Positions 32,758-42,666 of a DNA stretch of 62,542 bases are shown here, piece after piece; positions within the stretch are counted from its first letter, which is position 1; every line of letters begins with the position of its first letter. The DNA is from Flavobacteriia bacterium. Lineage in GTDB: Bacteria > Bacteroidota > Bacteroidia > Flavobacteriales > Schleiferiaceae. The position numbers and the translations under genes are program-made. The notes beneath the pieces are model-generated. The model was not told where the DNA came from and ran no database searches. It saw nothing but the letters and a program-made list of their open reading frames with translations. The stretch covers positions 1 through 62,542 of the forward strand of contig JABXHW010000028.1 of NCBI GenBank assembly GCA_013373425.1. The letters are read 5' to 3'.

Positions 32758-34941
32758 ATGGCTACTCTGGAAAAAATTAGAAGAAGATCAGGCTTATTGG
32801 TAGGCATTATTGGTCTTGCCCTTTTCGCATTTGTGATTGGTGATTTGTTTTCAGGAGGTAATCCTCTTGCAAACAATGTGGTTGATGAAGTTGGTGTTGT
32901 AGATGGTGAAGCCATTTCTTACGTCGGATTCAACGATAAGATTGAAGAAATCAAAATGAACGGGCAGCAGTACGCGAGCATGCCGCAAGAGCAACTCGCA
33001 GTATTTGCATGGAATCAGTGGACACAAGATGTTGTTTTCAAGCATCTTTACGAACAAACCGGAATCGCGGTAACTGATGAAGAGTTGCTTCAACTCCTCA
33101 CTGAAGACCCAACCCTTCGTTCAGCTCCAGTATTTGTTGATGAAACTACAGGTAGATTCAGCATGCTTAAGTTCCGTCGCTACTTCTCAGAAGTTCGTCA
33201 GGCGGCTGAAGGCGGAGATGCACAAGCTGCAACTGCCTACGGTCAGTTGATTAACATCCAAGAAAGCAAGCGTCGTCAGGCTCTGAACGTTCGTGTAAAC
33301 AAAGCGGTTCAAGCTGCCATGTACACGCCAACGGCTTTGGCACGTCACAGACATTCTTACAATACAATCTCTCACGATGTTGCTTTTGTACGTCTTCCTT
33401 ATTCTTCAGTTGCTGATGAAGAGGTAACTGTAACGGATGCAGACTACAAGGCTTGGTACGAAGAGAACAAGGAGAACTACAAGAACGACGAGGAAACTCG
33501 CGATATCACTTTTGTAGCTTTCGAAGTTCTTCCATCTGAAGCGGACAAAGAAGTTGTTCGCGTAGCAATGGAAGAAATGATCGAAGACAAAGTTCGTTTC
33601 AACCAGCGCACGAATCAGAATGATACCATCGTAGGATTCCGCAACGCTGAAGACGATTCAGCTTACGTTGCACAGAATAGCATTCGCCCTTACCGCGGAG
33701 GCTACTTCCGTACAGGAGAGCTAAGCTCGAATGTAGACTCTATCATGTTTGCGTCTGAAATCGGAACGGTTTACGGTCCGTACGACGAAGCAGGTGGATA
33801 CAACTTGATCAAATTGACAGACAGAAAGGTTCTTCCGGATTCTGTGACTGTTCGCCACATCTTGGTGAGCAAGGCAAGCCAGCAAAACCCAGAAGGTCGT
33901 TCACGTGAGGCAGCCAAGGAATTGGCGGATTCACTCTATACCTTGCTCAGAGGCGATATGTCGATGTTCGACTCTATCGTGCAAAAGCACAGCGAAGATC
34001 CAGGTTCAATTGACAGCAATGGTGTTTACAAGTGGATCAAGCTTCGTCAGATGGTAACTCCATTTAACGACTTCGCATTCATGGGGGATGAAGGTGACTT
34101 CGGAGTAGTTGAAACAGCTTACGGTTTCCACATCATGGAAGTAGTTGAGCAGTCTGCTACATCTTCTGAAGCGTTGCAAGTAGCAATGGTGTACATGGAC
34201 TACCAAGTGAGCAAGCAAACTTCTAACGACATCTTCAACGAAGCGGCAACGCTCGAGAATATGGCCACCGGCAAAGATCTTCAACAGGTTGCTGATAGCC
34301 TTGGTTACCAAGCTCGCAGCATCACGCGCATCAATAATATGCATTCAAGTCTTAACCCAATCGGACCAGCACGTCAGGTTGTGAAGTGGGCCTTCGGTGC
34401 AGATCGTGAAGTAGAGGAGGGTGATGCTACCGTAATGCAGCTCGACCGTCACGTGGTTGTAGTTCAGCTTACCGACATCCACGAAGAAGGTTACCGACCA
34501 CTGGATCAAGATTTGAAAGATGAGGTACGTGCTTTCGTATTCAACCGAGTTAAGGCAGAACAAGTATTGATTCCACGCGCTCAGGCGATGATGGAAGGCC
34601 AAACGGCAATGCAAGGTGTTGCGGATCAAGATCCAAACGCCAACATGACTATTCAGCGCTTCACACTTTCTAACAGCTCAGTTACGGGTGTTGGAAACGA
34701 GCCTGAGATTGTAGGTGCTGTTTGTGGTAGCCCAGTTGGTGAGATCTCTCAGCCAATGGCAGGTAACACTGCGGTTTATGTTTGGCAGATCAATGCTACT
34801 ACTCCTTTCAGCGAGAAGCCTAGCTACGAAGACGATCGTCGTAACTACACACTACAAGAAACAACACCAGCATCAGCAGCGCTTCAAAATGCATTGCTTG
34901 AAGCAGCTGAGATTGTTGATAACCGATTCATTTTCTACTAA
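32758..34941 (+). CDS. PpiD/SurA-like periplasmic peptidyl-prolyl isomerase
   Basis: The 727-residue protein has one N-terminal membrane span (residues about 12-31, GLLVGIIGLALFAFVIGDL) and a large periplasmic part. Residues 55-200 form a SurA_N-like chaperone domain (DEELLQLLTEDP, FSMLKFRRYFSEVRQ), and residues 365-465 a parvulin rotamase domain: VRHILVSKASQQ, FDSIVQKHSEDPGSI, FNDFAFMGDEGDFGVVETAYGFHIMEV. It belongs to the PpiD group that assists folding of outer-membrane and exported proteins near the Sec channel. It ends the coaX-lptC envelope gene set, separated by 107 bases from the CNNM gene, and has a strong intrinsic terminator downstream. Confidence 0.93.
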   Translation: MATLEKIRRRSGLLVGIIGLALFAFVIGDLFSGGNPLANNVVDEVGVVDGEAISYVGFNDKIEEIKMNGQQYASMPQEQLAVFAWNQWTQDVVFKHLYEQTGIAVTDEELLQLLTEDPTLRSAPVFVDETTGRFSMLKFRRYFSEVRQAAEGGDAQAATAYGQLINIQESKRRQALNVRVNKAVQAAMYTPTALARHRHSYNTISHDVAFVRLPYSSVADEEVTVTDADYKAWYEENKENYKNDEETRDITFVAFEVLPSEADKEVVRVAMEEMIEDKVRFNQRTNQNDTIVGFRNAEDDSAYVAQNSIRPYRGGYFRTGELSSNVDSIMFASEIGTVYGPYDEAGGYNLIKLTDRKVLPDSVTVRHILVSKASQQNPEGRSREAAKELADSLYTLLRGDMSMFDSIVQKHSEDPGSIDSNGVYKWIKLRQMVTPFNDFAFMGDEGDFGVVETAYGFHIMEVVEQSATSSEALQVAMVYMDYQVSKQTSNDIFNEAATLENMATGKDLQQVADSLGYQARSITRINNMHSSLNPIGPARQVVKWAFGADREVEEGDATVMQLDRHVVVVQLTDIHEEGYRPLDQDLKDEVRAFVFNRVKAEQVLIPRAQAMMEGQTAMQGVADQDPNANMTIQRFTLSNSSVTGVGNEPEIVGAVCGSPVGEISQPMAGNTAVYVWQINATTPFSEKPSYEDDRRNYTLQETTPASAALQNALLEAAEIVDNRFIFY

Positions 34942-34966
34942 GAATCTGAGATTGATATAAGATTGA

Positions 34967-34995
34967 AAGGGCTACCCATTTGGGTGGCCCTTTTT
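34967..34995 (+). terminator. Intrinsic terminator after the PpiD-like gene
   Basis: AAGGGCTACCC (34967-34977), loop ATTT, GGGTGGCCCTT (34982-34992) followed by T5, with one G-T pair. It ends the coaX-led operon, 25 bases past the stop. Confidence 0.88.
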
Positions 34996-35113
34996 GGTTT
35001 ATGTAAACTTCATCCACAACGAAAGCTATTCTCAGAACGTTGTGGATAAGGCAGAAAACTCACTCAGAAAATCAGCTGCGTCTTTCTCTATCTTTACAGC
35101 AAACAGACCTCCA

Positions 35114-35620
35114 ATGAATCACAAGGCACTCACTTTAGTAATGGCCCTTTTTTCAACCTCTATCTTCGCTCAGCACCGTGCACATATGGGTGTGGAGCTA
35201 GCCGGACCTTATTGGGGAGCCTCGCTTACATCAGAGTTTCGTGTGGCGCTCGCCCCAAGAAAGAAGCTCGGATTGGAGATTGGTGCAGGTGTTTCAGTAG
35301 AAAGTCAACAAGGAGTTCCGCTGGTGGTCTCTTACGGTTCAACGTATTACTATAAGAACTGGGGCTATGGAATTCGATTGAGCTCTTATTCGTCCAATCC
35401 GCTCCGACCAGACTTCACGCAAAGTGATGTCTCTTTCATTGTGTATCCCAATGTCTCTTATACGCACTACACGAGTAAGTACTTCGCTCGTTTCTCCGCG
35501 GGATTGGTCTTGCCCTATAGCACCACGTATGCAGGTGCGAGGAACTTCAATAGAGATTTGATTCAGTCTGGGATTCTACCTGGATTCTCTATGACAATTG
35601 GTCGCGTCTTTAGAGGGTAG
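35114..35620 (+). CDS. Small exported outer-membrane-type protein
   Basis: A 168-residue protein; ATG 35114 begins a signal peptide (MNHKALTLVMALFSTSIFAQ). The mature part alternates as a small beta-barrel: HMGVELAGPYWGASLTSEF, KKLGLEIGAGVSVES, YYYKNWGYGIRLSSYSS, YFARFSAGLVLPYSTTY, ending in SMTIGRVFRG. No named family is recognised. A TATCTTTA box at 35089 resembles a -7 element but lacks a proper -33 TTG. The gene converges on rodA with 2 bases between stops. Confidence 0.72.
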   Translation: MNHKALTLVMALFSTSIFAQHRAHMGVELAGPYWGASLTSEFRVALAPRKKLGLEIGAGVSVESQQGVPLVVSYGSTYYYKNWGYGIRLSSYSSNPLRPDFTQSDVSFIVYPNVSYTHYTSKYFARFSAGLVLPYSTTYAGARNFNRDLIQSGILPGFSMTIGRVFRG

Positions 35621-35622
35621 GT

Positions 35623-36897
35623 CTACAGCTCACTCCATCGGTTGGCATCCAACCTCAAGAAGATGAAGAGCAAAACGGTGAATCCCCACAGTGATGATCC
35701 GCCATAGCTAAAGAAGGGGAGGGGGATTCCAATCACAGGCGCCAATCCGATGGTCATTGCAATATTGACGGCAAAGTGAATGAATATGATGCTAACTACT
35801 CCGTAACCGTAGACTCGGGAGAATTTGGACTTCTGTCTCTCAGCCAAGAAGACCAAGCGAGCCATTAAGATCACGAAAAGAAGTACAGTCACTGAACTTC
35901 CCACGAAGCCCCATTCTTCTCCGACAGTGCAGAAGATATAATCGGTACTCTGCGCGGGTACATAGTTTAGTTTAGTCTGTGTGCCTTGCAAAAACCCTTT
36001 TCCTGTCAATCCACCTGAACCAATGGCAATAAGCGATTGCTCCGTGTGATAACCTACTCCCATAGGGTCATCTTTTATACCTAGCAAGATCTGAATACGA
36101 CTCTGCTGATGAGGCTGCAGCACTTCATTGAACATGATATCTGTACCAAACGAAACGGCAGAGGCGAAGAGTCCGATGAAGACTGTGCTCCATATCATCC
36201 TCCTGCTTTTTCGAACTATGAACACTGTCAGAAGGGCCAAAGCTGCGATAACCCCAATCACGTAAATCGGAAGATATATTAAAGAGAATATCGCCGAGAC
36301 TGCAGCTAATAAGGCAAGGAAGAGATAGCTTCCAGGTAGACCTTCACGGTAAAACACCAAGAAGAAGGAAATGTATACCAAGGCAGATCCCGTATCCGGT
36401 TGCATCAAAATCAACAAGAAAGGGAGGCCCATGATGAGAAGCGGCCACCAGCGATATTTCCACTTCGAAAGGTCTACGTTGAGTAAGCTCAGGTAGCGCG
36501 CCATTGCTAGGACGGTGCCGAATTTTGCGAACTCCGAAGGCTGGAGTGTGAAAGAACCAATCTGAATCCAACTCTTATTCCCGCCCACTTCTTTGCCGAT
36601 AATTAGCACCAGAACCAGCAGTAACATTGTGACGGCATAGGTCGGGAAGGCTATGGATTGATAGATTCGAGCATCACTTAGCAGGATGAATAAGATGAGG
36701 ATCCCAGAAGTGATAATCCAAATCATCTGTTTTCCATACTCCTGTGAGGTGTCGAATATACTCTGATGTTCTTCCGAATAGACAGCGGCGTAGATGTTCA
36801 TCCAGCCCAAAAAGACAAGTAGGATATACAGCAATACCGTCCACTTGTCTAACCTCGATAGCGCGCTTCCTCTTCTTCCTCTCGTCGAATCTATCAT
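35623..36897 (-). CDS. rodA: Peptidoglycan polymerase RodA (SEDS family)
   Basis: A 424-residue SEDS membrane protein with ten hydrophobic spans. It polymerises glycan strands from lipid II during cell elongation, together with its class B PBP partner. Marker segments: GSFTLQPSEFAKFGTVLAMARY, LILMQPDTGSALVYI, the periplasmic loop GYHTEQSLIAIGSGGLTGKG, YVPAQSTDYIFCTVGEEWGF, and IPLPFFSYGGSSLWG. The gene overlaps mrdA by 4 bases (ATGA type) and closes the purH-mre-mrdA-rodA operon. RodA and PBP2 adjacency is the rule in rod-shaped bacteria. Confidence 0.96.
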   Translation of the reverse strand: MIDSTRGRRGSALSRLDKWTVLLYILLVFLGWMNIYAAVYSEEHQSIFDTSQEYGKQMIWIITSGILILFILLSDARIYQSIAFPTYAVTMLLLVLVLIIGKEVGGNKSWIQIGSFTLQPSEFAKFGTVLAMARYLSLLNVDLSKWKYRWWPLLIMGLPFLLILMQPDTGSALVYISFFLVFYREGLPGSYLFLALLAAVSAIFSLIYLPIYVIGVIAALALLTVFIVRKSRRMIWSTVFIGLFASAVSFGTDIMFNEVLQPHQQSRIQILLGIKDDPMGVGYHTEQSLIAIGSGGLTGKGFLQGTQTKLNYVPAQSTDYIFCTVGEEWGFVGSSVTVLLFVILMARLVFLAERQKSKFSRVYGYGVVSIIFIHFAVNIAMTIGLAPVIGIPLPFFSYGGSSLWGFTVLLFIFLRLDANRWSEL

Positions 36898-38744
36898 GGA
36901 GCTACAAATAAGCTATCGTTGCCGAAGATTTCAATGTACTGACTTCGGTATTCCTCAGATAAATCTCCTTCAATCATGCGCTGGTACATTGCATCGCGGG
37001 TAATCTCGCCGTTGATGTAATCTTCTATCATCAATGAGGCAATTGGTGCGGCCCATCGGCTTCCCCAATATCCATTTTCTACAATAACCGCGATCGCGAT
37101 TTGAGGATTCTCTCTTGGAGCAAATGCAATAAATATGGAGTGATCCTGACCGTGTGGGTTTTCAGCCGTTCCCGTCTTGCCACACATTTCGATGGAAGGT
37201 AATCGGCTCGCTCGTGCGGTTCCTGCCTCAAATACATCGAACATTCCATCGATTACCTCTGGGAAGTGAACCGAGTCCACCGTTGTGTATTTGGGTTCTG
37301 TGTATTGAGGGTCGTTTATAGGTTCTCCATCTATTTCACGAACGATATGTGGCGTGTAATAATAACCGTGGTTTGCAATGGCCGCAGTCATGTTGGCCAA
37401 TTGAATCGGAGTGACCACCAGTTCACCCTGACCAATTCCTAAGGATATAGTACTCACCGCACGCCAATTGGTGTAGCCAAAGGCGCGGTCGTAATAGTCT
37501 GCATTCGGCACAAAACCCCGTTTGCCTGTAGGTAAGTCGTTGTTCAAGAACTGCCCTAATCCGAAGCTCTTCACGTGATTGCTCCAGGCATTCATTCCTT
37601 CTTGAGCCGTGGGATAGTTCTCAATGATTCGCTTGAAAACGTTGCAGTAATAGTTGTTGCAGCTCTTCGATATAGATCGACGCAAGGCCATGCTTCCGCC
37701 TCCACAGTGACAACCTACATGCAGAGATCCATAGCGGAACCCGCCGTAACAGGTGTAGCTTGTATTAGGAGTTAGTGTTCCCTCTTGCAAGCCAATCAAT
37801 GCGTTGATCACCTTGAATGGAGACCCTGGAGGGTATTCCGCCAAGAGACCTCTGTCGTACAGTGGCTTGTTGATACTATCGTAGAAAAGACGTGTGTAGT
37901 TTCTGCTTCGCTGACGACCTATCAGCAAGTTTGGATCGAAAGTAGGAGCACTCACCAATGCAAGTATTTCACCAGAGCTAGGCTCAATCGCCACAATACT
38001 TCCTCGCTTGCCTTGCATGAGTTCTTCGCCCAATAGCTGGAGACGAATGTCAATCGTTGAAGTTACATCTTGACCTGGAACTGGAAGGGTATCGTACTCA
38101 CCGTCCATGTATCGTCCAACCTCGCGGTTGTAGTTATCTACCATCAAGAATCGGCGACCTGCCTCTCCTCGGAGTACGGATTCATAGCTTTTATCAATTC
38201 CACCTTTTCCGGTGAGATCGCCCATAGAGTAACCTGGGTTCTCACGAATGAAGCGCTCATTCACTTCACCGATGAAACCAACCACGTTGGCGGCTCCTGG
38301 AATCGGATAATCTCGGAGTAGACGTTTTTGGGTGTAGAAACCGGGGAACTTGTACAGTTCTTCTTGGATTCTGGCATAGCGTTCATCCGACATCATTCCC
38401 AAGAAAATGGAAGGCTGATAGCGAGAATAGTTAATCGCTCTGGCCATATGCCGACGCACATAGGCGGTGTCTACGTCGAGAAGCTGACAAAGAAATGCAG
38501 TATCGAGGGATGATACCTGTAGCGGAATTACCATCAAGTCGTAACCCACCTGATTCGCCACCAACAGCTCACCATTTCTATCATAAATGTACCCACGCGG
38601 AGGATATATCTTCACCTCGCGTTTCGCGTTGTTTTCCGCGGATAGAAGGTACTTGGTATCGGTCACCTGAATGGTGAATAGCCGACCTAGGAAGATCATT
38701 CCAAGGACGCCGAAAATCAAATAAAAAAGTAAGTCTCTTCTCAT
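36894..38744 (-). CDS. mrdA: Penicillin-binding protein 2 (class B transpeptidase)
   Basis: The 616-residue protein has one N-terminal membrane span, a dimerisation/pedestal domain with GYIYDRNGELLVANQVGYDL and FPGFYTQKRLLRDYP, and a transpeptidase domain with the three active-site motifs: SPFK with Ser308, SCN (SKSCNNYYCNV), and KTG (MCGKTGTAENP). It crosslinks peptide stems for side-wall growth with RodA. A cysteine-rich loop (YTCYGGFRYGSLHVGCHCGG) lies after the SxxK motif, a feature shared with some PBP2 of Gram-negatives. It overlaps mreD by one base upstream and rodA by 4 bases downstream, so the set is translationally linked. Confidence 0.96.
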   Translation of the reverse strand: MRRDLLFYLIFGVLGMIFLGRLFTIQVTDTKYLLSAENNAKREVKIYPPRGYIYDRNGELLVANQVGYDLMVIPLQVSSLDTAFLCQLLDVDTAYVRRHMARAINYSRYQPSIFLGMMSDERYARIQEELYKFPGFYTQKRLLRDYPIPGAANVVGFIGEVNERFIRENPGYSMGDLTGKGGIDKSYESVLRGEAGRRFLMVDNYNREVGRYMDGEYDTLPVPGQDVTSTIDIRLQLLGEELMQGKRGSIVAIEPSSGEILALVSAPTFDPNLLIGRQRSRNYTRLFYDSINKPLYDRGLLAEYPPGSPFKVINALIGLQEGTLTPNTSYTCYGGFRYGSLHVGCHCGGGSMALRRSISKSCNNYYCNVFKRIIENYPTAQEGMNAWSNHVKSFGLGQFLNNDLPTGKRGFVPNADYYDRAFGYTNWRAVSTISLGIGQGELVVTPIQLANMTAAIANHGYYYTPHIVREIDGEPINDPQYTEPKYTTVDSVHFPEVIDGMFDVFEAGTARASRLPSIEMCGKTGTAENPHGQDHSIFIAFAPRENPQIAIAVIVENGYWGSRWAAPIASLMIEDYINGEITRDAMYQRMIEGDLSEEYRSQYIEIFGNDSLFVAP

Positions 38745-39250
38745 TATTCCTCCCGGTATACAAACAACTGTGTGATGTAAATCAACAGTAGGGTAATCGG
38801 TGCTGATACTAAGGTACGAGACAAGATTGGAATCAACTCACTCACTCTGAAGGCTTCTAGTGAAAAAAACCAAAGATGATGAATGAGCACACCTAAAGTA
38901 GAATAGGTGAAGAATCTGCCGGTTCCCATAGTCCAGAGGTTGACACGTCCCATATTCTGTTCTGTAGCTGGCATCACGAACCGAATAATGAAGGGACGAA
39001 GGAAGGCTAGGGTTAGAGTGGCGGAGGTATGTGCACCCCCAGAGTTTTCAAATATGTCGATCGTGAAGCCCAGTGCAAAGGCGACAAAGAGCAAATTCGA
39101 TCTAGAGATATTCGTAGGCAGACTAAGAATGAACAAGACATACAGATATGGATTGAGATATCCTGCAAGCTGAATGTTGTTCAAGATGAATACCTGAAAC
39201 AGCACAAGGAATACGAAGCGTCCTATCCAACGTAAGTTCTCACTCATCAT
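38744..39250 (-). CDS. mreD: Rod shape-determining protein MreD
   Basis: A 168-residue, highly hydrophobic protein with five or six spans: WIGRFVFLVLFQVFILNNIQ, PYLYVLFILSLP, NLLFVAFALGFTIDIFEN and others. Sequence conservation in MreD is low; the assignment rests on size, topology, the LFxxG.xxDxF pattern (ALGFTIDIF) and the fixed location between mreC and mrdA. It overlaps mreC by 11 bases and mrdA by one base. It joins the elongasome in the inner membrane. Confidence 0.93.
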   Translation of the reverse strand: MMSENLRWIGRFVFLVLFQVFILNNIQLAGYLNPYLYVLFILSLPTNISRSNLLFVAFALGFTIDIFENSGGAHTSATLTLAFLRPFIIRFVMPATEQNMGRVNLWTMGTGRFFTYSTLGVLIHHLWFFSLEAFRVSELIPILSRTLVSAPITLLLIYITQLFVYREE

Positions 39251-40073
39251 CTCTTCGGGCTTCTAATTGTTCGCGTTCACCTTTGAAGAGGTTTTGAACG
39301 ACATATACCTTGTCGAGTGCTGAGAAATCTACAGATAGTTGAATATCAACTTCATAGAACTGATCTTGTGGTTCGATGTAGAAAGTATCCACAATCCCAA
39401 TCGGAATACCCGTAGGATACAATCCTGAACGCATATCGGTCACGATAGTGTCTCCGCTTTTGAAAACAGCTTGTCTAGGGATGTCGCTCAGACGCGCATC
39501 GCGATAGCTGAATGTGGCGGGCCAACGAACGGGACCAAAAAAGGCAGAATGCTGAAAAGTTCCCGACAGTTGAGTTCTTCCGTGAATGAGTGGAATCACT
39601 GTGGCATAATGATCGGAAACATCGGTCACCACTCCAATTACGCCTTGATGGTTAAGCACGCCCATATCCGGCGTAACTCCGTGTATTCGTCCTTTATTGA
39701 TAGTGATGTAGTTGTTCCTTTTGTGAATAGAACTGTTAATCACATCGGCGTTGATGTACGAATACTGCTGCTTGAATAGAGTGTCTACCACCGAGTCTCT
39801 ATCCACATACATCTGGAAATAAGACTTTTTCAATGCACTGCGCAAAGCGGCATTTTCCGAAGCAAGATTCCTATTGGTTTCGCTGAGATGGATGAAGTCG
39901 CGCACATAGCGATAGTTCTCCATCATGCTACCACTCACCGCGTTGGCGGAGGTGGCCACTGCAGAGCTGTGGTAAGAATTTACTCGAACCACAAGTGTGA
40001 TAGCTACGGCTTGCAGGGCGATGAAGACGAACAGTATTCGTCGCTTCCACAAGAATTGTAGCAAGTTCTGCAT
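39240..40073 (-). CDS. mreC: Rod shape-determining protein MreC
   Basis: The 277-residue protein has an N-terminal membrane span (RRILFVFIALQAVAITLVV), a helical segment (NRNLASENAALRSALKKSY) and a periplasmic beta domain: YITINKGRIHGVTPDMGVLN, GVVTDVSDHYATVIPLIH, FKSGDTIVTDMRSGLYPTGI. These are the usual MreC blocks (NKG..GV..GM.V, VG.V....ytS.V.litd). MreC bridges MreB to PBP2/RodA. It starts 6 bases after the mreB stop and overlaps mreD. Confidence 0.96.
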   Translation of the reverse strand: MQNLLQFLWKRRILFVFIALQAVAITLVVRVNSYHSSAVATSANAVSGSMMENYRYVRDFIHLSETNRNLASENAALRSALKKSYFQMYVDRDSVVDTLFKQQYSYINADVINSSIHKRNNYITINKGRIHGVTPDMGVLNHQGVIGVVTDVSDHYATVIPLIHGRTQLSGTFQHSAFFGPVRWPATFSYRDARLSDIPRQAVFKSGDTIVTDMRSGLYPTGIPIGIVDTFYIEPQDQFYEVDIQLSVDFSALDKVYVVQNLFKGEREQLEARRDDE

Positions 40074-40079
40074 TCAGGT

Positions 40080-41108
40080 TTAGCGGATTAGGAGAGTACG
40101 GTACTTATCGATGTTCTTCAAAGTGATTCCGGTTCCACGAACTACGGCACGAAGTGGATCCTCAGCTACATACACTGGAAGATCAGTCTTCATACTGATT
40201 CGCTTATCGAGACCACGAAGTAGAGAACCACCACCGGCCATGTAGATACCGCTGTTGTAGATATCCGCGGCCAATTCCGGTGGAGTCATTGAAAGTGCCT
40301 CCATAATGGCGTCTTCAATACGCGTGATACTCTTGTCCAAAGCACGAGCTATCTCTTTGTATGAAACGGTAATCTGCTTTGGCTTACCCGTTAGGAGGTC
40401 ACGACCTTGAACGTCCATTTCCTCTGGTGGGTTTGGCAAATCATCGAGGGCAGAACCCACTTGAATTTTGATTTGCTCCGCGGTGCGCTCACCAACGTAC
40501 AAGTTGTGCTGAGTTCGCATGTAATAGCTGATGTCGTTAGTGAAAACATCACCTGCTACTTTGATCGACTTATCACAAACGATACCTCCAAGTGCCAATA
40601 CGGCAATCTCAGTAGTACCTCCTCCGATATCAATAATCATGTTCCCTTTTGGTTCGAGAACGTCCACTCCGATACCAATGGCCGCAGCCATCGGTTCGTG
40701 GATGAGATATACTTCTTTGGCCTTCGCCTGCTCAGCGGAGTCCTTTACCGCTCGCTTTTCAACTTCAGTAATGCCACTTGGGATACAAATAACCATTCGA
40801 AGTGAAGGGGCGAAGTATTTACTTTTCAGAGATGGGATGCTCTTGATCATCTCGCGGATCATGTGCTCCGATGCTACGAAGTCGGCAATTACACCGTCTT
40901 TCAGCGGACGAACCGTCTTGATGTTTTCATGGGTCTTACCGTGCATCTGCATGGCCGCGTGTCCCACCGCCATAATGTCGTTGGTGGCACGGTCGAGCGC
41001 TACGATAGAAGGGGCATCCACAACAACTTTGTCGTTGTGAATGATCAAGGTATTTGCCGTTCCCAGGTCGATGGCAATATCCTGAACGAAGAAATCAAAA
41101 ACTCCCAT
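40080..41108 (-). CDS. mreB: Rod shape-determining actin MreB
   Basis: A 342-residue actin-family ATPase that forms filaments under the inner membrane and guides side-wall synthesis. The phosphate 1 motif is AIDLGTANTLI, phosphate 2 is IDIGGGTTEIAVLALGG, and the adenosine motif is GIYMAGGGSLLRGL. VYLIHEPMAAAIGIG is the family's connecting motif. The length and all motifs are normal. The gene is the second of the purH operon, 9 bases downstream of purH. Confidence 0.98.
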   Translation of the reverse strand: MGVFDFFVQDIAIDLGTANTLIIHNDKVVVDAPSIVALDRATNDIMAVGHAAMQMHGKTHENIKTVRPLKDGVIADFVASEHMIREMIKSIPSLKSKYFAPSLRMVICIPSGITEVEKRAVKDSAEQAKAKEVYLIHEPMAAAIGIGVDVLEPKGNMIIDIGGGTTEIAVLALGGIVCDKSIKVAGDVFTNDISYYMRTQHNLYVGERTAEQIKIQVGSALDDLPNPPEEMDVQGRDLLTGKPKQITVSYKEIARALDKSITRIEDAIMEALSMTPPELAADIYNSGIYMAGGGSLLRGLDKRISMKTDLPVYVAEDPLRAVVRGTGITLKNIDKYRTLLIR

Positions 41109-41117
41109 TGGTGTGGA

Positions 41118-42644
41118 TCAGTGTTTAAAGTGGCGGTAACCGGTGAAGACCATGCTCATACCATTGTCATCGCAATAGTCGATGCTCAATTGGTCTTTGA
41201 TAGAACCTCCAGGTTGAATTACCGTGTTAATGCCTTCACCGTTCGCGATTTCAACACAATCCGGGAAGGGGAAGAACGCATCCGAAGCCATAACGGCACC
41301 GTTTAAGTCAAAGTTAAACGATTTTGCCTTTTGAATGGCCTGACGTAACGCGTCTACTCTAGATGTTTGTCCAGTACCGCTCGCTAGAAGCTGCTTGCCT
41401 TTCACGAGGACGATGGTATTGGACTTTGTATTCTTGCAAAGGGCACTTGCGAAGATCAAGTCGTCTACCTGTTCAGCCGTTGGAGCTACTTTGGTAACCG
41501 TTTTCAAATCTTCTTTTGAATCAGTGTGGTGGTCTCTTTCTTGAACCAACATGCCGTTCAACGCAGTGCGCACAATCATCTCCTGCGGCTCGATATTCTT
41601 CACCGATAGGATGATGCGATTCTTTTTCGACTTCAATATCTCAAAGGCATCCGCGTCGTAACCCGGAGCAAGGACAACCTCACAGAAGATCTCATTAATT
41701 CCTTCAGCGGTGGCTTTGTCGATTTGTTGGTTTGAAGCGATGATTCCACCAAAGGCACTCACAGGGTCGCCTGCCAATGCATCTACCCAAGCAGTAGAAA
41801 GTGAATCGCGTTGAGCTAAACCACAAGCGTTGTTGTGTTTGATTACAGCAACTGTAGGCGCTTGGTCCCAATATTCTGAAATCAATTGAGCGGCCGCATC
41901 AACGTCCAACAGGTTGTTGTAGCTGAGCTCTTTACCGTGAAGCTGTTCAAAAGCCTCGTCCATGTTGCCGTGGAACCAACCTTTCTGATGTGGGTTCTCA
42001 CCGTATCGCAACTCTTTACCGCTGCGAATGCTGCGCTTGAAAGAGGAACTGCTAGGAGCGAAGAATCCGTGAATGGCTGTATCGTAGTGTGAAGAAATAT
42101 CGAAAGCGTAACCCGCAAAACGATGACGATCTTCAATGCTAGTTTCGCTGTTTCCCTCTTGAAGAATCTCAAGAGTTTCTGCATAATACTCACGTGAAGG
42201 CACGATGAGTACGTCCTTGAAATTCTTAGCGGCTGCACGAATTAGAGAAATTCCACCGATGTCAATTTTCTCGATGATGTCTTGTTCAGAAGCACCAGAG
42301 GCTACAGTTTCCTCGAATGGATAGAGATCTACAACCACCATGTCGATATCCGGAATGTTGTGCTCTGCTTTCTCCGCCAAATCACCATCGTTATCTCTTC
42401 TGTGAAGAATACCTCCGAAGATGGCAGGGTGAAGCGTTTTAACACGACCACCAAAAATCGATGGGTAGTTCGTCTGACTTTCAACAGGAATAACTGGAAG
42501 GCCCAATCCTTCGAGGAAAGTCTGGGTTCCACCTGTAGAGTAAAGGGTTACTCCGTCTGCGTGAAGTTGACGTGCGATAGGCTCGAGCCCATCTTTGTAG
42601 AAAACTGAAAGTAATGCGCTCTTAATGCGTTTCTTGCCGCTCAT
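41118..42644 (-). CDS. purH: Bifunctional AICAR formyltransferase/IMP cyclohydrolase
   Basis: The 508-residue enzyme makes the last two steps of IMP synthesis. The N-terminal 190 residues are the MGS-like cyclohydrolase domain (LLSVFYKDGLEPIARQL, YSTGGTQTFL, GGRVKTLHPAIFGGIL, VDLYPFEETV). The rest is the AICAR formyltransferase domain: LRYGENPHQKGWF, ELSYNNLLDVDAA, AVIKHNNACGLAQ (the KH-N catalytic motif), VKGKQLLASGTGQTSRVDAL, MASDAFFPFPD and the C-terminal GYRHFKH. It leads the operon with the mre genes, a conserved flavobacterial linkage. A canonical promoter lies just upstream. Confidence 0.98.
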   Translation of the reverse strand: MSGKKRIKSALLSVFYKDGLEPIARQLHADGVTLYSTGGTQTFLEGLGLPVIPVESQTNYPSIFGGRVKTLHPAIFGGILHRRDNDGDLAEKAEHNIPDIDMVVVDLYPFEETVASGASEQDIIEKIDIGGISLIRAAAKNFKDVLIVPSREYYAETLEILQEGNSETSIEDRHRFAGYAFDISSHYDTAIHGFFAPSSSSFKRSIRSGKELRYGENPHQKGWFHGNMDEAFEQLHGKELSYNNLLDVDAAAQLISEYWDQAPTVAVIKHNNACGLAQRDSLSTAWVDALAGDPVSAFGGIIASNQQIDKATAEGINEIFCEVVLAPGYDADAFEILKSKKNRIILSVKNIEPQEMIVRTALNGMLVQERDHHTDSKEDLKTVTKVAPTAEQVDDLIFASALCKNTKSNTIVLVKGKQLLASGTGQTSRVDALRQAIQKAKSFNFDLNGAVMASDAFFPFPDCVEIANGEGINTVIQPGGSIKDQLSIDYCDDNGMSMVFTGYRHFKH

Positions 42645-42666
42645 GTAGTGGGGGATTTCAAAGAAG

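Noticed and set aside
40407-41306. Overlapping long plus-strand frames opposite mreB and purH
   Set aside because: mreB and purH are certain on the minus strand; the opposite frames have no signal, motif or promoter.
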